A DNA stretch of 43,128 bases, from contig JAWUWD010000044.1 in the NCBI GenBank assembly GCA_034112085.1, forward strand, positions 1 through 43,128, read 5' to 3'. The notes beneath the pieces are model-generated. The model saw only the letters and a program-made list of their open reading frames with translations. It was not told the origin of the DNA and did no database searches. The DNA is from JAWUWD01 sp034112085. GTDB lineage: Bacteria > Bacteroidota > Bacteroidia > Cytophagales > Cyclobacteriaceae. Below, in pieces: positions 16,437 to 25,380 of the stretch. Position 1 is the first letter of the stretch; the number at the start of each line of letters is the position of its first letter. A program made the translations under genes and the position numbers.

Positions 16437-18389
16437 TCACCTAAACGATATTACCTCTGGAGCTTGGAAATTGAAGTCTCTGATTCTTAATCTAGTTGAG
16501 GTAGAAAAGCCAAGAAAATTGCTTGAGCTATTGTCAGGTGTTTTTGGATAATAACCAAAGCGCAACTGAATAGTAGAGAAGGCCAAATTATCATTTCTAA
16601 GTCTTATACCACCACCAAACCCCATAAAATCTTGCGTTTTGAAAAAGTCATTCTTATGATTAGAAACTACCGTATAATCCATAAATCCAAATACCGCCAT
16701 TTTAAATCCAATTACACTTACTGGAGTGAATAGAAGCGATTCTAGATTAATATTTAGCTTTGAAGTAGCCAACAAGTACGCGCCTCCAATTCCCCTGACT
16801 CCAATGTCATTTTGTGATCTCAAAATAACTTCTTCGCTTGGGTCTATAGTCTGAGCAAAGCTCAACTTCACAAATTGTCGAAACTTATATTGATTGAGCG
16901 TGAATAATTTTGTGAAGTAATCAGCCCCTACTTTGAATACTCCATCACTGAAACCATCTTTGTTGAAAAAGCTACCTATCGAGTATATCGTATTGAGATA
17001 GCCAAATTTATTGAGGTAGCCACCACGTGCATAATTGAATCCGATATAACTTCTATTAACAAACTGGCGTAACTGACGCCCCATAACCATCCATAATGTA
17101 CTTCCGGTGGGCACATCCTCTGTTCTACCATATTGTAAGATGAATTTATCTTTATAATAAGTTCGTGATGACAATCCTAACCCAAATAGAACATTGGTTC
17201 TATCATGGAGTCTGTAATTCTGTTCAGCTGATACTACGGGCGTATTTTCAAAATCGTAATACTGAAGTCTTCCTGAAATCACAACTTGCGTCTGATCGCC
17301 AAAACCTAGTTTGGAAGAGACTATTGAGGTCTCAGAGGCTTTAGCCAGCCATAAATCACGATAGTGAAGTTCATACTTGAATGCACTAGATTCTTCGTTG
17401 ATGTAATTGTAATCAACTTCACCATATTCATATTCATTGATAGTCAGTCCTCCGGCAAATTTAGTATCATCCGTTACAAAATCTTTGGATAGTGACACTC
17501 CTATGCCTGATTTTCTAAAATGATTTGAAAAATTTATTTCACTATCAATGAAGGTTTTTTCTATGTTTCTAATTCGGTAGAAAAATTCAGAACCACCATC
17601 TTCTATGTAGTCATACTCTAGTTCATGCCCTATACCTCCAATATTGATGTTACTTATACCAAACAAAGCACCGTTATCATTATTTGGTTTCCAGAGTACG
17701 TTATATGGGAATACATCTCTTGTAGCCACAATAACATCTGAACCCTGTCCTTTCTTACTTTCATCAATGAAAATCCGTGCATCTTTGATATAATCCAATC
17801 TCCTTAAAATACGTTCACTGTCCACCATAGACTCACCATCCACTTTGTTGTTGATTTCGAACTGCAAATTTTTCTTGATTACCCACTTTCTAGTATTGAT
17901 GTGAGATCTGTTAAATGGTTTTGTCCACTTATTCTCTTTATTCTTAGTAGTATCATTAATACTTGAGCCGAATACATTAAGTGACTTATACTTTATTTGA
18001 TCGATTCTTTCATTGTCATAGGGCGTAAATCGTTGTGCACTCGATGTTTCTTTGTGAGGCTTAGAATCATTTGTGCCCTTGAAGAGTAAGTCATACATAA
18101 GGCTAGAAGCTCTACTTTTGGACATTTTCGTTTCAATATTTTTATAGAAACTATCCGTACGATCCATGTTATTCCTCCTTACGTGAAACTCTATAGTATC
18201 AGGCACTATGAAGATTGTGTCAGAAGTTATGTAATAAACATCTTCACCAATAAATGCGAAACGATTTCCTTTGACTTTTATGGTGTCATATGAACTATGA
18301 GCATTGTGTCCAAATCGCTGAGCAGCAAGGTCTAGAGTCAGCCATATTATGGCTAGAACTGTTAAAGTTATTTTGAGGTATTTTTTCAA
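16437..18389 (-). CDS. Omp85/BamA-like outer-membrane beta-barrel protein
   Basis: A 650-residue protein with a signal peptide (about residues 1-23). It then has a low-complexity polar region and a POTRA-like segment (about 165-225, NKVDGESMVDSERILRRLDYIKDARI). The remainder consists of alternating aromatic/polar beta strands to the C-terminus. The segment GVRGIGGAYL (about residue 530) resembles the VRGY/F motif of the Omp85 L6 loop. I therefore infer an Omp85-superfamily barrel with one POTRA, of the translocase or lipase-barrel type. The only plausible start is a TTG, because an in-frame stop lies a few codons upstream and no ATG occurs before the signal peptide. A -7-like box sits just upstream. 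The 178-base spacer to gyrA shows nothing clear. Confidence 0.75.
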   Translation of the reverse strand: MKKYLKITLTVLAIIWLTLDLAAQRFGHNAHSSYDTIKVKGNRFAFIGEDVYYITSDTIFIVPDTIEFHVRRNNMDRTDSFYKNIETKMSKSRASSLMYDLLFKGTNDSKPHKETSSAQRFTPYDNERIDQIKYKSLNVFGSSINDTTKNKENKWTKPFNRSHINTRKWVIKKNLQFEINNKVDGESMVDSERILRRLDYIKDARIFIDESKKGQGSDVIVATRDVFPYNVLWKPNNDNGALFGISNINIGGIGHELEYDYIEDGGSEFFYRIRNIEKTFIDSEINFSNHFRKSGIGVSLSKDFVTDDTKFAGGLTINEYEYGEVDYNYINEESSAFKYELHYRDLWLAKASETSIVSSKLGFGDQTQVVISGRLQYYDFENTPVVSAEQNYRLHDRTNVLFGLGLSSRTYYKDKFILQYGRTEDVPTGSTLWMVMGRQLRQFVNRSYIGFNYARGGYLNKFGYLNTIYSIGSFFNKDGFSDGVFKVGADYFTKLFTLNQYKFRQFVKLSFAQTIDPSEEVILRSQNDIGVRGIGGAYLLATSKLNINLESLLFTPVSVIGFKMAVFGFMDYTVVSNHKNDFFKTQDFMGFGGGIRLRNDNLAFSTIQLRFGYYPKTPDNSSSNFLGFSTSTRLRIRDFNFQAPEVISFR

Positions 18390-18405
18390 TTTAATTCTAT
18401 TGCTT

Positions 18406-18413
18406 CAAATATA
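18406..18413 (-). promoter_or_regulatory. Candidate -7 box for the Omp85-like gene
   Basis: On the minus strand TATATTTG matches TAnnTTTG exactly. It lies 16 bases upstream of the TTG start, implying a very short leader. No TTTG is found at 19-20 bases upstream, so support is partial. Confidence 0.35.
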
Positions 18414-18452
18414 GTAATGGAAACAACACCCTAGTTATTTACAAATATCATT

Positions 18453-18471
18453 TTCTTAATCTTATTAAGAA
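18453..18471. promoter_or_regulatory. Perfect 19-bp palindrome in divergent promoter region
   Basis: TTCTTAAT (18453-18460) and ATTAAGAA (18464-18471) are exact reverse complements with a 3-base centre. A second, overlapping palindrome ATTAA-GAA-TTAAT follows. The pair lies 19 bases upstream of the rightward DUF2157-like gene and 64 bases upstream of the leftward Omp85-like gene. That is a good position for an operator serving either. The AT-rich background weakens the case. Confidence 0.4.
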
Positions 18472-18490
18472 TTAATCTATATTCACAACA

Positions 18491-19444
18491 ATGAAGAAAG
18501 GTATTCACAAAGATTTATTTGATCAAAACATTATAGATCAAGAAGAATTTCGATTTCTTGATTTAGTAAGTCAACGTAAAGTCATTTCAGTTTATTATGA
18601 ACTGAGATTATTACTCTATTTGGGTATTATGCTATTTACCTGTGGTATCGGTTATATCGTGTATCAGAACATGGGTGAGATGCTGCATATTGTATTGATG
18701 TCATTACTCGGTGTAAGTATCGTGGCGAGTAGCTATTACATCAATTTTAAATCGAAGCTCTACAATCATCAAAGTGTTAACGTAGAACATTTCTATTTTG
18801 ACTACATAGTAGTGCTTACTGCCTTATTACTAATCTCGTTATTTACCTACGTACAGGTCTATTTCGATTTAGTTGAACTATTAATCAAATGGACGTCATT
18901 AATAAGCGGTGTTGTGTTCATGATGGTAGCGTATAGATACGACAACAAAATGGTGTTGTCTTTGGGCATCACAGCCTTAGCCGCTGCTTTAGGACTATCA
19001 ATATCACCTGTTGGCTGGACTTCAGGAAGTAATTTTGATGAATTAAATATCTATGTTTTAAGCGTGATCTTTGGTACAGTTCTTCTAGGAATGGGTTATC
19101 TGTCAACCTCAAAAGACATCAAAAAGCACTTCACGTTCACCTATCAAAATTTTGGATTACTGTTGGTGTACTTTGGATTATTGGCTTTGATGTTTGATAC
19201 AAACAATGAAGTATTAATGGCTTTTGTAACACTCCTTATATCTGGCACTTTGGGTTGGTATACTTGGAAACATAAATTATTCCTATTCTTCCTCTATTCC
19301 TGTATCACTGGCTATATAGCTTTCACGTTCCTATTCATAAAATTAGATATAGAATGGGAATTTTACATCTTTTACTTCCCAATAAGTTGTATCACTGCTG
19401 TAGTTCTATTGATCAAACATAAATCCCACTTCTCCAATGATTGA
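18491..19444 (+). CDS. Polytopic membrane protein, DUF2157-like (first of pair)
   Basis: A 317-residue protein. A short cytoplasmic N-terminal segment of about 38 residues (LFDQNIIDQEEFRFLDLVSQ) resembles the helical start of DUF2157 proteins. About nine to ten membrane helices follow, ending with a short charged tail. No catalytic motif is visible. Its last eight bases overlap the start of the next gene, which encodes a second membrane protein of similar build. The two probably form a complex. The function of the family is unknown. Confidence 0.72.
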   Translation: MKKGIHKDLFDQNIIDQEEFRFLDLVSQRKVISVYYELRLLLYLGIMLFTCGIGYIVYQNMGEMLHIVLMSLLGVSIVASSYYINFKSKLYNHQSVNVEHFYFDYIVVLTALLLISLFTYVQVYFDLVELLIKWTSLISGVVFMMVAYRYDNKMVLSLGITALAAALGLSISPVGWTSGSNFDELNIYVLSVIFGTVLLGMGYLSTSKDIKKHFTFTYQNFGLLLVYFGLLALMFDTNNEVLMAFVTLLISGTLGWYTWKHKLFLFFLYSCITGYIAFTFLFIKLDIEWEFYIFYFPISCITAVVLLIKHKSHFSND

Positions 19445-20603
19445 TTCTTTAGTTACTTACGATTTAGAGGATATTGAGAAAAAATTTGCGTTAACTAAAA
19501 TCAAATCTTGGTATAAAGGTGGGCTCATTAACGAAGAACAATGGGCTAAAGTGCAAGATTCTTTTTCTTCAGGATTGTACTCACCGACCGTTATCATGCG
19601 GGTATTGTTGTTTATAGCAACATATTTTGGATTATCTTCTGTACTTGGTCCACTCTTTATGATATTCGAAGGTATAGGAGAAGTAGCTATTAGAATCATC
19701 GTTGTGATATCAGGAGTTGCGATGTTAGCATTTACAGATAGAGTATTGATCAAGAATAAGAATCACTTCAAATCTGGCGTCACAGAAGCTAGTTCCTATG
19801 CAGGAATATCATTTGTGTATTTTGGAATACTAGGTTTTGATATAGATGAGCCGTTAATATACTTATCAGTAGCGCTAGTTATCCTTATTGGTTTTTCGAT
19901 AAGGTATTTAGACTTAATATCTCTCGTTTGCTCCATAGGCTGCTTTATCGCAATGCTATTTGTGTTGCTGGAAGACTTCATGGCATTGTTACCCTTTATC
20001 ATAATGGTAGTCTTTACCTTGTTATATCTTGCTAGTCAATCAATTCAGAAGAAAGCCCGTCAATTGATATGGGAAGATCATTTCATTGTATTTGACACAT
20101 TAGCTTTATTACTTATTTACCTTAGTGGTAATTACTTCGTGGTAAGAGAGTTAAGTGTTGAGATGATGAACCTTAATTTATCAGACGGTCAAGATATTCC
20201 ATTTGCCTATTTGTTTTATGCTTTCACTTTACTTTTGCCCATATTTTATTTGACCTGGGGTATTTTAAAGAAGTCTATACTGTTTATTAGAGTAAGTTTG
20301 CTTGTCTTGACATTATCTGTTGTGACACTCAAGTATTACTATATTCATGTAAATACTGAAGTTGTCATAACCTTTGCTGGGGCATTTCTATTATTGATTT
20401 CTTTAGCTCTAATTAAGTACCTGAAGATCAGTCGCAAAGGATTTATCCGCGAACAAATATTCCAAGGCAAATGGGACAATGCTGACTTAACAGCATTCAT
20501 AGCTTCTCAGACCCTGGGAGGAAATCAAGTTGATAACACAAACACCACCATTACCGGACAAGGTGGTCAGTTCGGTGGTGGCGGTGCTAGTGGAGATTTT
20601 TGA
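19437..20603 (+). CDS. Polytopic membrane protein, DUF2157-like with Gly-rich tail (second of pair)
   Basis: A 388-residue protein. The cytoplasmic N-terminus (about residues 1-52) contains IKSWYKGGLINEEQWAKVQD, which matches the DUF2157 opening (W...GLI..EQ). About ten membrane helices follow (about 55-335). The C-terminal cytoplasmic tail ends in TGQGGQFGGGGASGDF. Such GGGGxSG-aromatic endings recur in TPM/YgcG and LemA-neighbourhood proteins, where they are proposed sorting or interaction signals. It overlaps the preceding gene by eight bases and is surely cotranslated. A joint transport or envelope-stress role is only a guess. Confidence 0.72.
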   Translation: MIDSLVTYDLEDIEKKFALTKIKSWYKGGLINEEQWAKVQDSFSSGLYSPTVIMRVLLFIATYFGLSSVLGPLFMIFEGIGEVAIRIIVVISGVAMLAFTDRVLIKNKNHFKSGVTEASSYAGISFVYFGILGFDIDEPLIYLSVALVILIGFSIRYLDLISLVCSIGCFIAMLFVLLEDFMALLPFIIMVVFTLLYLASQSIQKKARQLIWEDHFIVFDTLALLLIYLSGNYFVVRELSVEMMNLNLSDGQDIPFAYLFYAFTLLLPIFYLTWGILKKSILFIRVSLLVLTLSVVTLKYYYIHVNTEVVITFAGAFLLLISLALIKYLKISRKGFIREQIFQGKWDNADLTAFIASQTLGGNQVDNTNTTITGQGGQFGGGGASGDF

Positions 20604-20826
20604 TTATATAACACCTCCATATCTTCATATTCATCTTCTATTAACTCACAAATATGCAGGTAAGTCAATTAACATAGTGAATTATGAGACTCTATGATCC
20701 ATTCACGGAGATGATGCTGTAAAATTGGCCATTCGAATTGGTGTTCTTATGTTGAACAAGAAAGGACAAAAAAGACTATTTTGACCACCAAATGACTAAA
20801 TGTAAACTGCAAACATCTTATTAGAT
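20604..20826. other. Intergenic spacer, possible decayed coding DNA
   Basis: This 223-base spacer lies between convergent genes. Around 20680-20800 two frames can be read for about 20 codons each with protein-like composition, interrupted by stops. No start signal, inverted repeat or terminator supports a gene. I see no T-tailed hairpin for either neighbour. Confidence 0.35.
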
Positions 20827-23800
20827 TTAAGCATTATCATCTTCAACAACTTCTTTCTTTTCTTTCTGAGGAGAGATATATTCAACACCCTTTTCTTTTA
20901 ATAACTTATTGAAAGCGGGAATGTCATTATTTAGAATTTTTTCCAACTCATTTTTCTGATCGCCCCATGACTCTTTCAACTCTTTATACAGCTCTTTTTC
21001 TCCACTAGTTAATGGTGGAACGCTTCCATCTATCGTTTGCATCAATTGATAAAATTGTACATCCAACTTATTTCTATAATTAATGATGTCTTGAAAAGTT
21101 TCTTGTTTAGGCGATATTAATTCTTCCTCAACCTCACCTACTTTCTTATTAATCTGATCACCACTCTCTTTGATTTCAGCATCATTTTGTTCTCTATCAA
21201 TCATTTGATTTACCTGTTCTCTTACTTGTTTCAATTTTGATAGAGACTTATTCAAATCTTGCAAATCTTCGTAAAGGTTACTTAGTGTTTTCTGTTGATC
21301 GTTTATTTGAGATATAGTGACTTCATCTCTTGGATCTTTTACCACCTCAAATGACTGCTCTTGAATATACGCACCGTAGGTTAACTTTACTGTATAAATG
21401 CCAGGCCCTACCTGGTATCCTTGATAACCTGAGTTGTCAAATGAGGCTACAAACGCTCCTTTCGTTGGCTCGATATTGGCTCTCCTTAAGTCCCATCTAC
21501 CTACATTCATTCCTGCCTTTTTCCCAATTTTATTCCATTTTTTATCTGAATCAGAAGATAATATTCTTAATACCTCCTTGGAATTATTCAATATTTCTAG
21601 GGTAAGAGGAATTGTGTCATTTTCAGCAACTTCCTTAAGATAGTATTTAATACTAGCTCCTGGAAAAGGATTTTTACCTGCACCAACCACTGGGACATCT
21701 ATAAAAAACGCCCCTGTTTTTATCACTACTGCAGGCTCGTATAAATGGACTCTGGCGTTCTTAATCTCAACACTCAACTGATGCAATGGTGTCAAATCAT
21801 CCAAAATCCAAAAGGCTCTTCCAGAAGTTGCTACAAGCAAGTCTTTACCATGAACCATTAAATCCAAAATAGGAGCTTTCGGGAGATTTAGTTTAAAAGG
21901 TGACCATTGAACACCACCATCGAAACTTATATAAATCCCCAATTCTGTTCCTGCATAAAGAAGGTCTTTTCGATTTGGATCCTCTCGTACTACTCTCGCA
22001 TATGCTCTATTTGGAATCCCATTAGTTATCAATAACCAGTTCGTTCCAAAATTTGTGCTCTTGTATATATAAGGAACAAAATCATTGAATTTGTACTTCA
22101 TTAACGTAATGTAAACTGTTCCTTTATCGTGTGGAGAAACATCAATAGAATTTATTATGCCTTCACCTGCAGGAGTTATTTTCTCCCAACTCTTTCCTCC
22201 ATCTTTTGTGATATGCATCAATCCATCATCCGCTCCTGCGTAAATTACATCAGGGTCATGAGGGGATTCTGCCAATGCCATGAGTGTATGATATGTCTCC
22301 CCACCAGCGGCTTCATTTGTGATAGGCCCACCCATCAATCCTAGTTTTGTTGTATCATTTCTGGTTAAGTCTTGAGAAATATCAATCCACTTTTGCCCCC
22401 TGTTTGATGACTTTTGAAGCACATTACTACCGTAATAAATGACATCTGGATTATGTTTGGATACGATTACGGGAGGGTTCCAGTTATAGCGATATTTCAT
22501 TTCATCAGAAGGTTCGCCTAGGTCAAATACTGGGTATGGCTTTATGGGTTTCGACTTACCTGTTTCCATATTGTACTCATCAATAAACCCTGTAATATTT
22601 GAAGAATAGATAAACTTTGGGTTTTTAGGATCAAAGGCAATATGGGCAGCTTCTCCACCTCCAACACCTGCTAGCCAATCTTTCCATCCTATTGAAAACC
22701 CGTCAGTCCTACTTTTGATTGCTACAGTAGTATTATCTTGCTGCCCTCCGTAAACCCAATATGGAAAACGTTGATCAGCATTGATACGATAAAATTGCGC
22801 TGTAGGCTGATTCGTTTGTGTAGACCAACTTTTCCCGTTGTTAAAACTAATATTTGCACCTCCATCATTGGAGTTGATCATATTTTCTGGGTTATTAGGG
22901 TTGATCCATAAATCGTGATTATCCCCATGAGGTACTGCTACGGGATTAAATGTAACTCCACCGTCAATCGACTTTAAAAATGGAGCATTAAGTACATAAA
23001 CCACATTTTCATTAGCAGGATCGGCAAAAACATGCATATAGTACCAAGATCTGGTTCTCAGCATTCTCTGACTATTAACTAGCGTCCACTTAGCACCACC
23101 ATCATCTGAACGATAAAGTCCTCCTTTTTCTGATTCTATAATAGCAAATACTCTGTTTGAATTTGCCCTGCTCACTGAAACGCCTATTTTACCTGTTACA
23201 CCTTCTGGTAAACCTTCAGATAATTTATTCCAAGTATCACCTCCATCTGTAGTTTTATAAATCCCACTCCCTTCTCCACCACTTCTTACAAACCAAGGCT
23301 TGCGCTGATGATCCCAATACGCAGCATAAAGAATTCGAGGATTGTTCATATCCATGGTGAGGTTATTTACACCACTATTTTTATCTACAAAATGAACTTT
23401 CTTCCATTTTTTTCCGCCATCTATAGTTTTATAAATTCCTCTTTCATTTGTAGCAGTATACGGACTGCCCTGTGCTGCCACGTATGCTATATCTGGGTTC
23501 TTTGGATGTATACGAATCTCAGAAATTTGAGAGGTGCCATCTAAGCCAATGTGACTCCATGTTTTACCTGCATCTGTTGATTTGTAAACTCCGTCTCCGT
23601 GCGAGGTCATCACCCCTCTGACACATGCTTCACCAGTTCCAGCATACACTACATTTGGATCGGACTCTGCTACAGAGATAGCTCCAATAGAAGTTGCATT
23701 AAAGAAAGTATCGGAGGTATTTCTCCAATTGATTCCCGCATCATCCGTTTTCCATACCCCACCACCTACGGATCCAAAATAATAGGTCATTGGATCACCT

Positions 23801-23985
23801 ACTACCCCGGAAGAGGTTGTAGACCTGCCACCTCTAAATGGACCAATATTTCTCCAAGACATGCCATTGTATAATGAATCATCATATATCGTAGCCTTGA
23901 CATTTGCTTTTTTGTTTTTTTGGGCAATGGTTGGTTGTGCAACTATTAATAAAAGGACAAGGAATAAGTTCAGATTGATTTTCAT
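20827..23985 (-). CDS. Secreted VPS10/BNR-type Asp-box beta-propeller protein
   Basis: A 1052-residue exported protein with signal peptide 1-21. At least ten Asp-box repeats of form (S/T)xDxGxxW are seen (for example KSTDAGKTW, KTIDGGKKW, KTTDGGDTW, RSDDGGAKW, KDGGKSWEK and SFDGGVQWS). They are spaced about 50-100 residues apart over residues 40-720, as in the sortilin/VPS10 ten-bladed propeller. A beta-rich segment (about 730-880) follows, then a coiled-coil/charged helical region (about 895-1045). Related proteins in Cytophagia are often called glycosyl hydrolases, but Asp boxes are structural and no sialidase catalytic residues are evident. It lies 40 bases downstream of the M19 dipeptidase and is probably cotranscribed. 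A role in binding or processing extracellular peptides is inference. Confidence 0.85.
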   Translation of the reverse strand: MKINLNLFLVLLLIVAQPTIAQKNKKANVKATIYDDSLYNGMSWRNIGPFRGGRSTTSSGVVGDPMTYYFGSVGGGVWKTDDAGINWRNTSDTFFNATSIGAISVAESDPNVVYAGTGEACVRGVMTSHGDGVYKSTDAGKTWSHIGLDGTSQISEIRIHPKNPDIAYVAAQGSPYTATNERGIYKTIDGGKKWKKVHFVDKNSGVNNLTMDMNNPRILYAAYWDHQRKPWFVRSGGEGSGIYKTTDGGDTWNKLSEGLPEGVTGKIGVSVSRANSNRVFAIIESEKGGLYRSDDGGAKWTLVNSQRMLRTRSWYYMHVFADPANENVVYVLNAPFLKSIDGGVTFNPVAVPHGDNHDLWINPNNPENMINSNDGGANISFNNGKSWSTQTNQPTAQFYRINADQRFPYWVYGGQQDNTTVAIKSRTDGFSIGWKDWLAGVGGGEAAHIAFDPKNPKFIYSSNITGFIDEYNMETGKSKPIKPYPVFDLGEPSDEMKYRYNWNPPVIVSKHNPDVIYYGSNVLQKSSNRGQKWIDISQDLTRNDTTKLGLMGGPITNEAAGGETYHTLMALAESPHDPDVIYAGADDGLMHITKDGGKSWEKITPAGEGIINSIDVSPHDKGTVYITLMKYKFNDFVPYIYKSTNFGTNWLLITNGIPNRAYARVVREDPNRKDLLYAGTELGIYISFDGGVQWSPFKLNLPKAPILDLMVHGKDLLVATSGRAFWILDDLTPLHQLSVEIKNARVHLYEPAVVIKTGAFFIDVPVVGAGKNPFPGASIKYYLKEVAENDTIPLTLEILNNSKEVLRILSSDSDKKWNKIGKKAGMNVGRWDLRRANIEPTKGAFVASFDNSGYQGYQVGPGIYTVKLTYGAYIQEQSFEVVKDPRDEVTISQINDQQKTLSNLYEDLQDLNKSLSKLKQVREQVNQMIDREQNDAEIKESGDQINKKVGEVEEELISPKQETFQDIINYRNKLDVQFYQLMQTIDGSVPPLTSGEKELYKELKESWGDQKNELEKILNNDIPAFNKLLKEKGVEYISPQKEKKEVVEDDNA

Positions 23986-24025
23986 AAGATTACTTTTAAG
24001 TTATAGCGTCAAAACGATATTCTAT

Positions 24026-25264
24026 TTAATTAACTTCACTTGCCACTTCCAATACTTTATTCCAAACTCTAAATACATTTCCTGAACATATTTTCTCTAA
24101 ATCTTCTTCGCTATATCCCCTATTCAAAAGTTCTTCTATAAGGTTAGGGAACCCTGAGACATCTTTTAGACCTTTAGGCAATGAATTGCCAACACCATCA
24201 TAGTCAGAACCAAATCCAACGTGATCAATTCCAGCAATACTGACTACATGATCAATATGATCAGCAACAGTATTAACATCTGCAAAAGCATCATTATCAA
24301 TAAGCCATTGGCCCTTATATGCTGTCAAAGATGAATCGTTCATATCTGGTGAATCAGCTTTCATCTTCTTTGCAACTATATCGAGTTCTTTCCATTTATC
24401 AGCAGATGCCTTCGTAAGAAAAGTTGAGCCAAAGTTAATTTGTATCACTCCGCCATTTTCAGCCAATACTTTAATCATGTCATCACTCATATTTCGTTCG
24501 AAATCAGGAGTGAAGTGTCTACAAGACGAATGAGAAGCAATACTTGGAACATCAGTCATAGCCATCACTTGGTAAAATGTACTATCTGAAACATGCGAAA
24601 TATCTACCATAATTCCCGTTCGGTTCATTTCTTTGACTACATCTCTACCAAATAGACTCAATCCATTCCAGGTACGTGTGGTGTCATATGAAGAATCACA
24701 AATCAAGTTATCTTTGGAATGAGTGAGTGTAATATACCTAATGCCACGATCTGAAAAGTACTTCACATTTTCAATCTTATCTTCGATACCTGAGCCATTT
24801 TCCATTCCCATAGGCAATGATATTAAGCCTTTCTTAAAATTGACCCTCACCTCTTCTGGTGAATTTGCGAGTGCAAAGTGCTCTGGAAAGTCTGTGGTAA
24901 TTCTTTCTACCATATTGATTAGTGAATCAGCGAGTTCTTTTGACCCTCCAGTTTCTTGCAATCGCGCAGGTAGGTATATTGACATAAATGGTGCATTCAC
25001 ACCACCAATGCTTGCTCTAGAGAAATCAAAATCACCATCAGTACTACTTCTTAGATCCAACATCTTTTCAGCTCCCATATGACCATCATTCTTAAGACGG
25101 TAAGGCAAATCAACATGTCCATCAGTAATAATGAACTTTTGAGCAAGTTCTTTAGCCAGTGTCCCATTGTTTTTTTCCATGGTGGACTCTGTGTTTTGTT
25201 CCGGTTTCGTGGCACAGCTTGATATGAGTACACCAATGACTATGAGATTATAGATTGTTCGCAT
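24026..25264 (-). CDS. Membrane dipeptidase (peptidase M19), lipoprotein
   Basis: A 412-residue zinc dipeptidase of the renal-dipeptidase family that cleaves dipeptides, sometimes including D-residues at the C-terminal side. The lipoprotein signal ends at C17 (LISSC), so the enzyme is anchored in the envelope. Metal-site residues are visible: H50 and D52 in DGHVD, bridging E155 in MGMENG, H224 in DISHVSD and H245 in SHSSCRH. The GSDYDGVG motif lies near residue 345. All expected ligands are present. It is the first gene of a leftward unit with the Asp-box protein. Its upstream 116-base region is shared with the divergent GAF-sensor gene and repeats TCTTAA three times on the minus strand. Confidence 0.9.
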   Translation of the reverse strand: MRTIYNLIVIGVLISSCATKPEQNTESTMEKNNGTLAKELAQKFIITDGHVDLPYRLKNDGHMGAEKMLDLRSSTDGDFDFSRASIGGVNAPFMSIYLPARLQETGGSKELADSLINMVERITTDFPEHFALANSPEEVRVNFKKGLISLPMGMENGSGIEDKIENVKYFSDRGIRYITLTHSKDNLICDSSYDTTRTWNGLSLFGRDVVKEMNRTGIMVDISHVSDSTFYQVMAMTDVPSIASHSSCRHFTPDFERNMSDDMIKVLAENGGVIQINFGSTFLTKASADKWKELDIVAKKMKADSPDMNDSSLTAYKGQWLIDNDAFADVNTVADHIDHVVSIAGIDHVGFGSDYDGVGNSLPKGLKDVSGFPNLIEELLNRGYSEEDLEKICSGNVFRVWNKVLEVASEVN

Positions 25265-25380
25265 AACTATTTTTTAAGATGAATTCGAAGTTAAGAATTT
25301 TTAAGAAAGAAGGATTAGAGAGTGACGAGTAGTTTTTATTTTTTGTAGATTGCTATACTCAACGATAATTAATTCACCGA

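Noticed and set aside
20680..20810. Possible remnant of a coding gene in the spacer before the Asp-box gene
   Set aside because: Two different frames look equally plausible, stops interrupt both, and I recognise no family.
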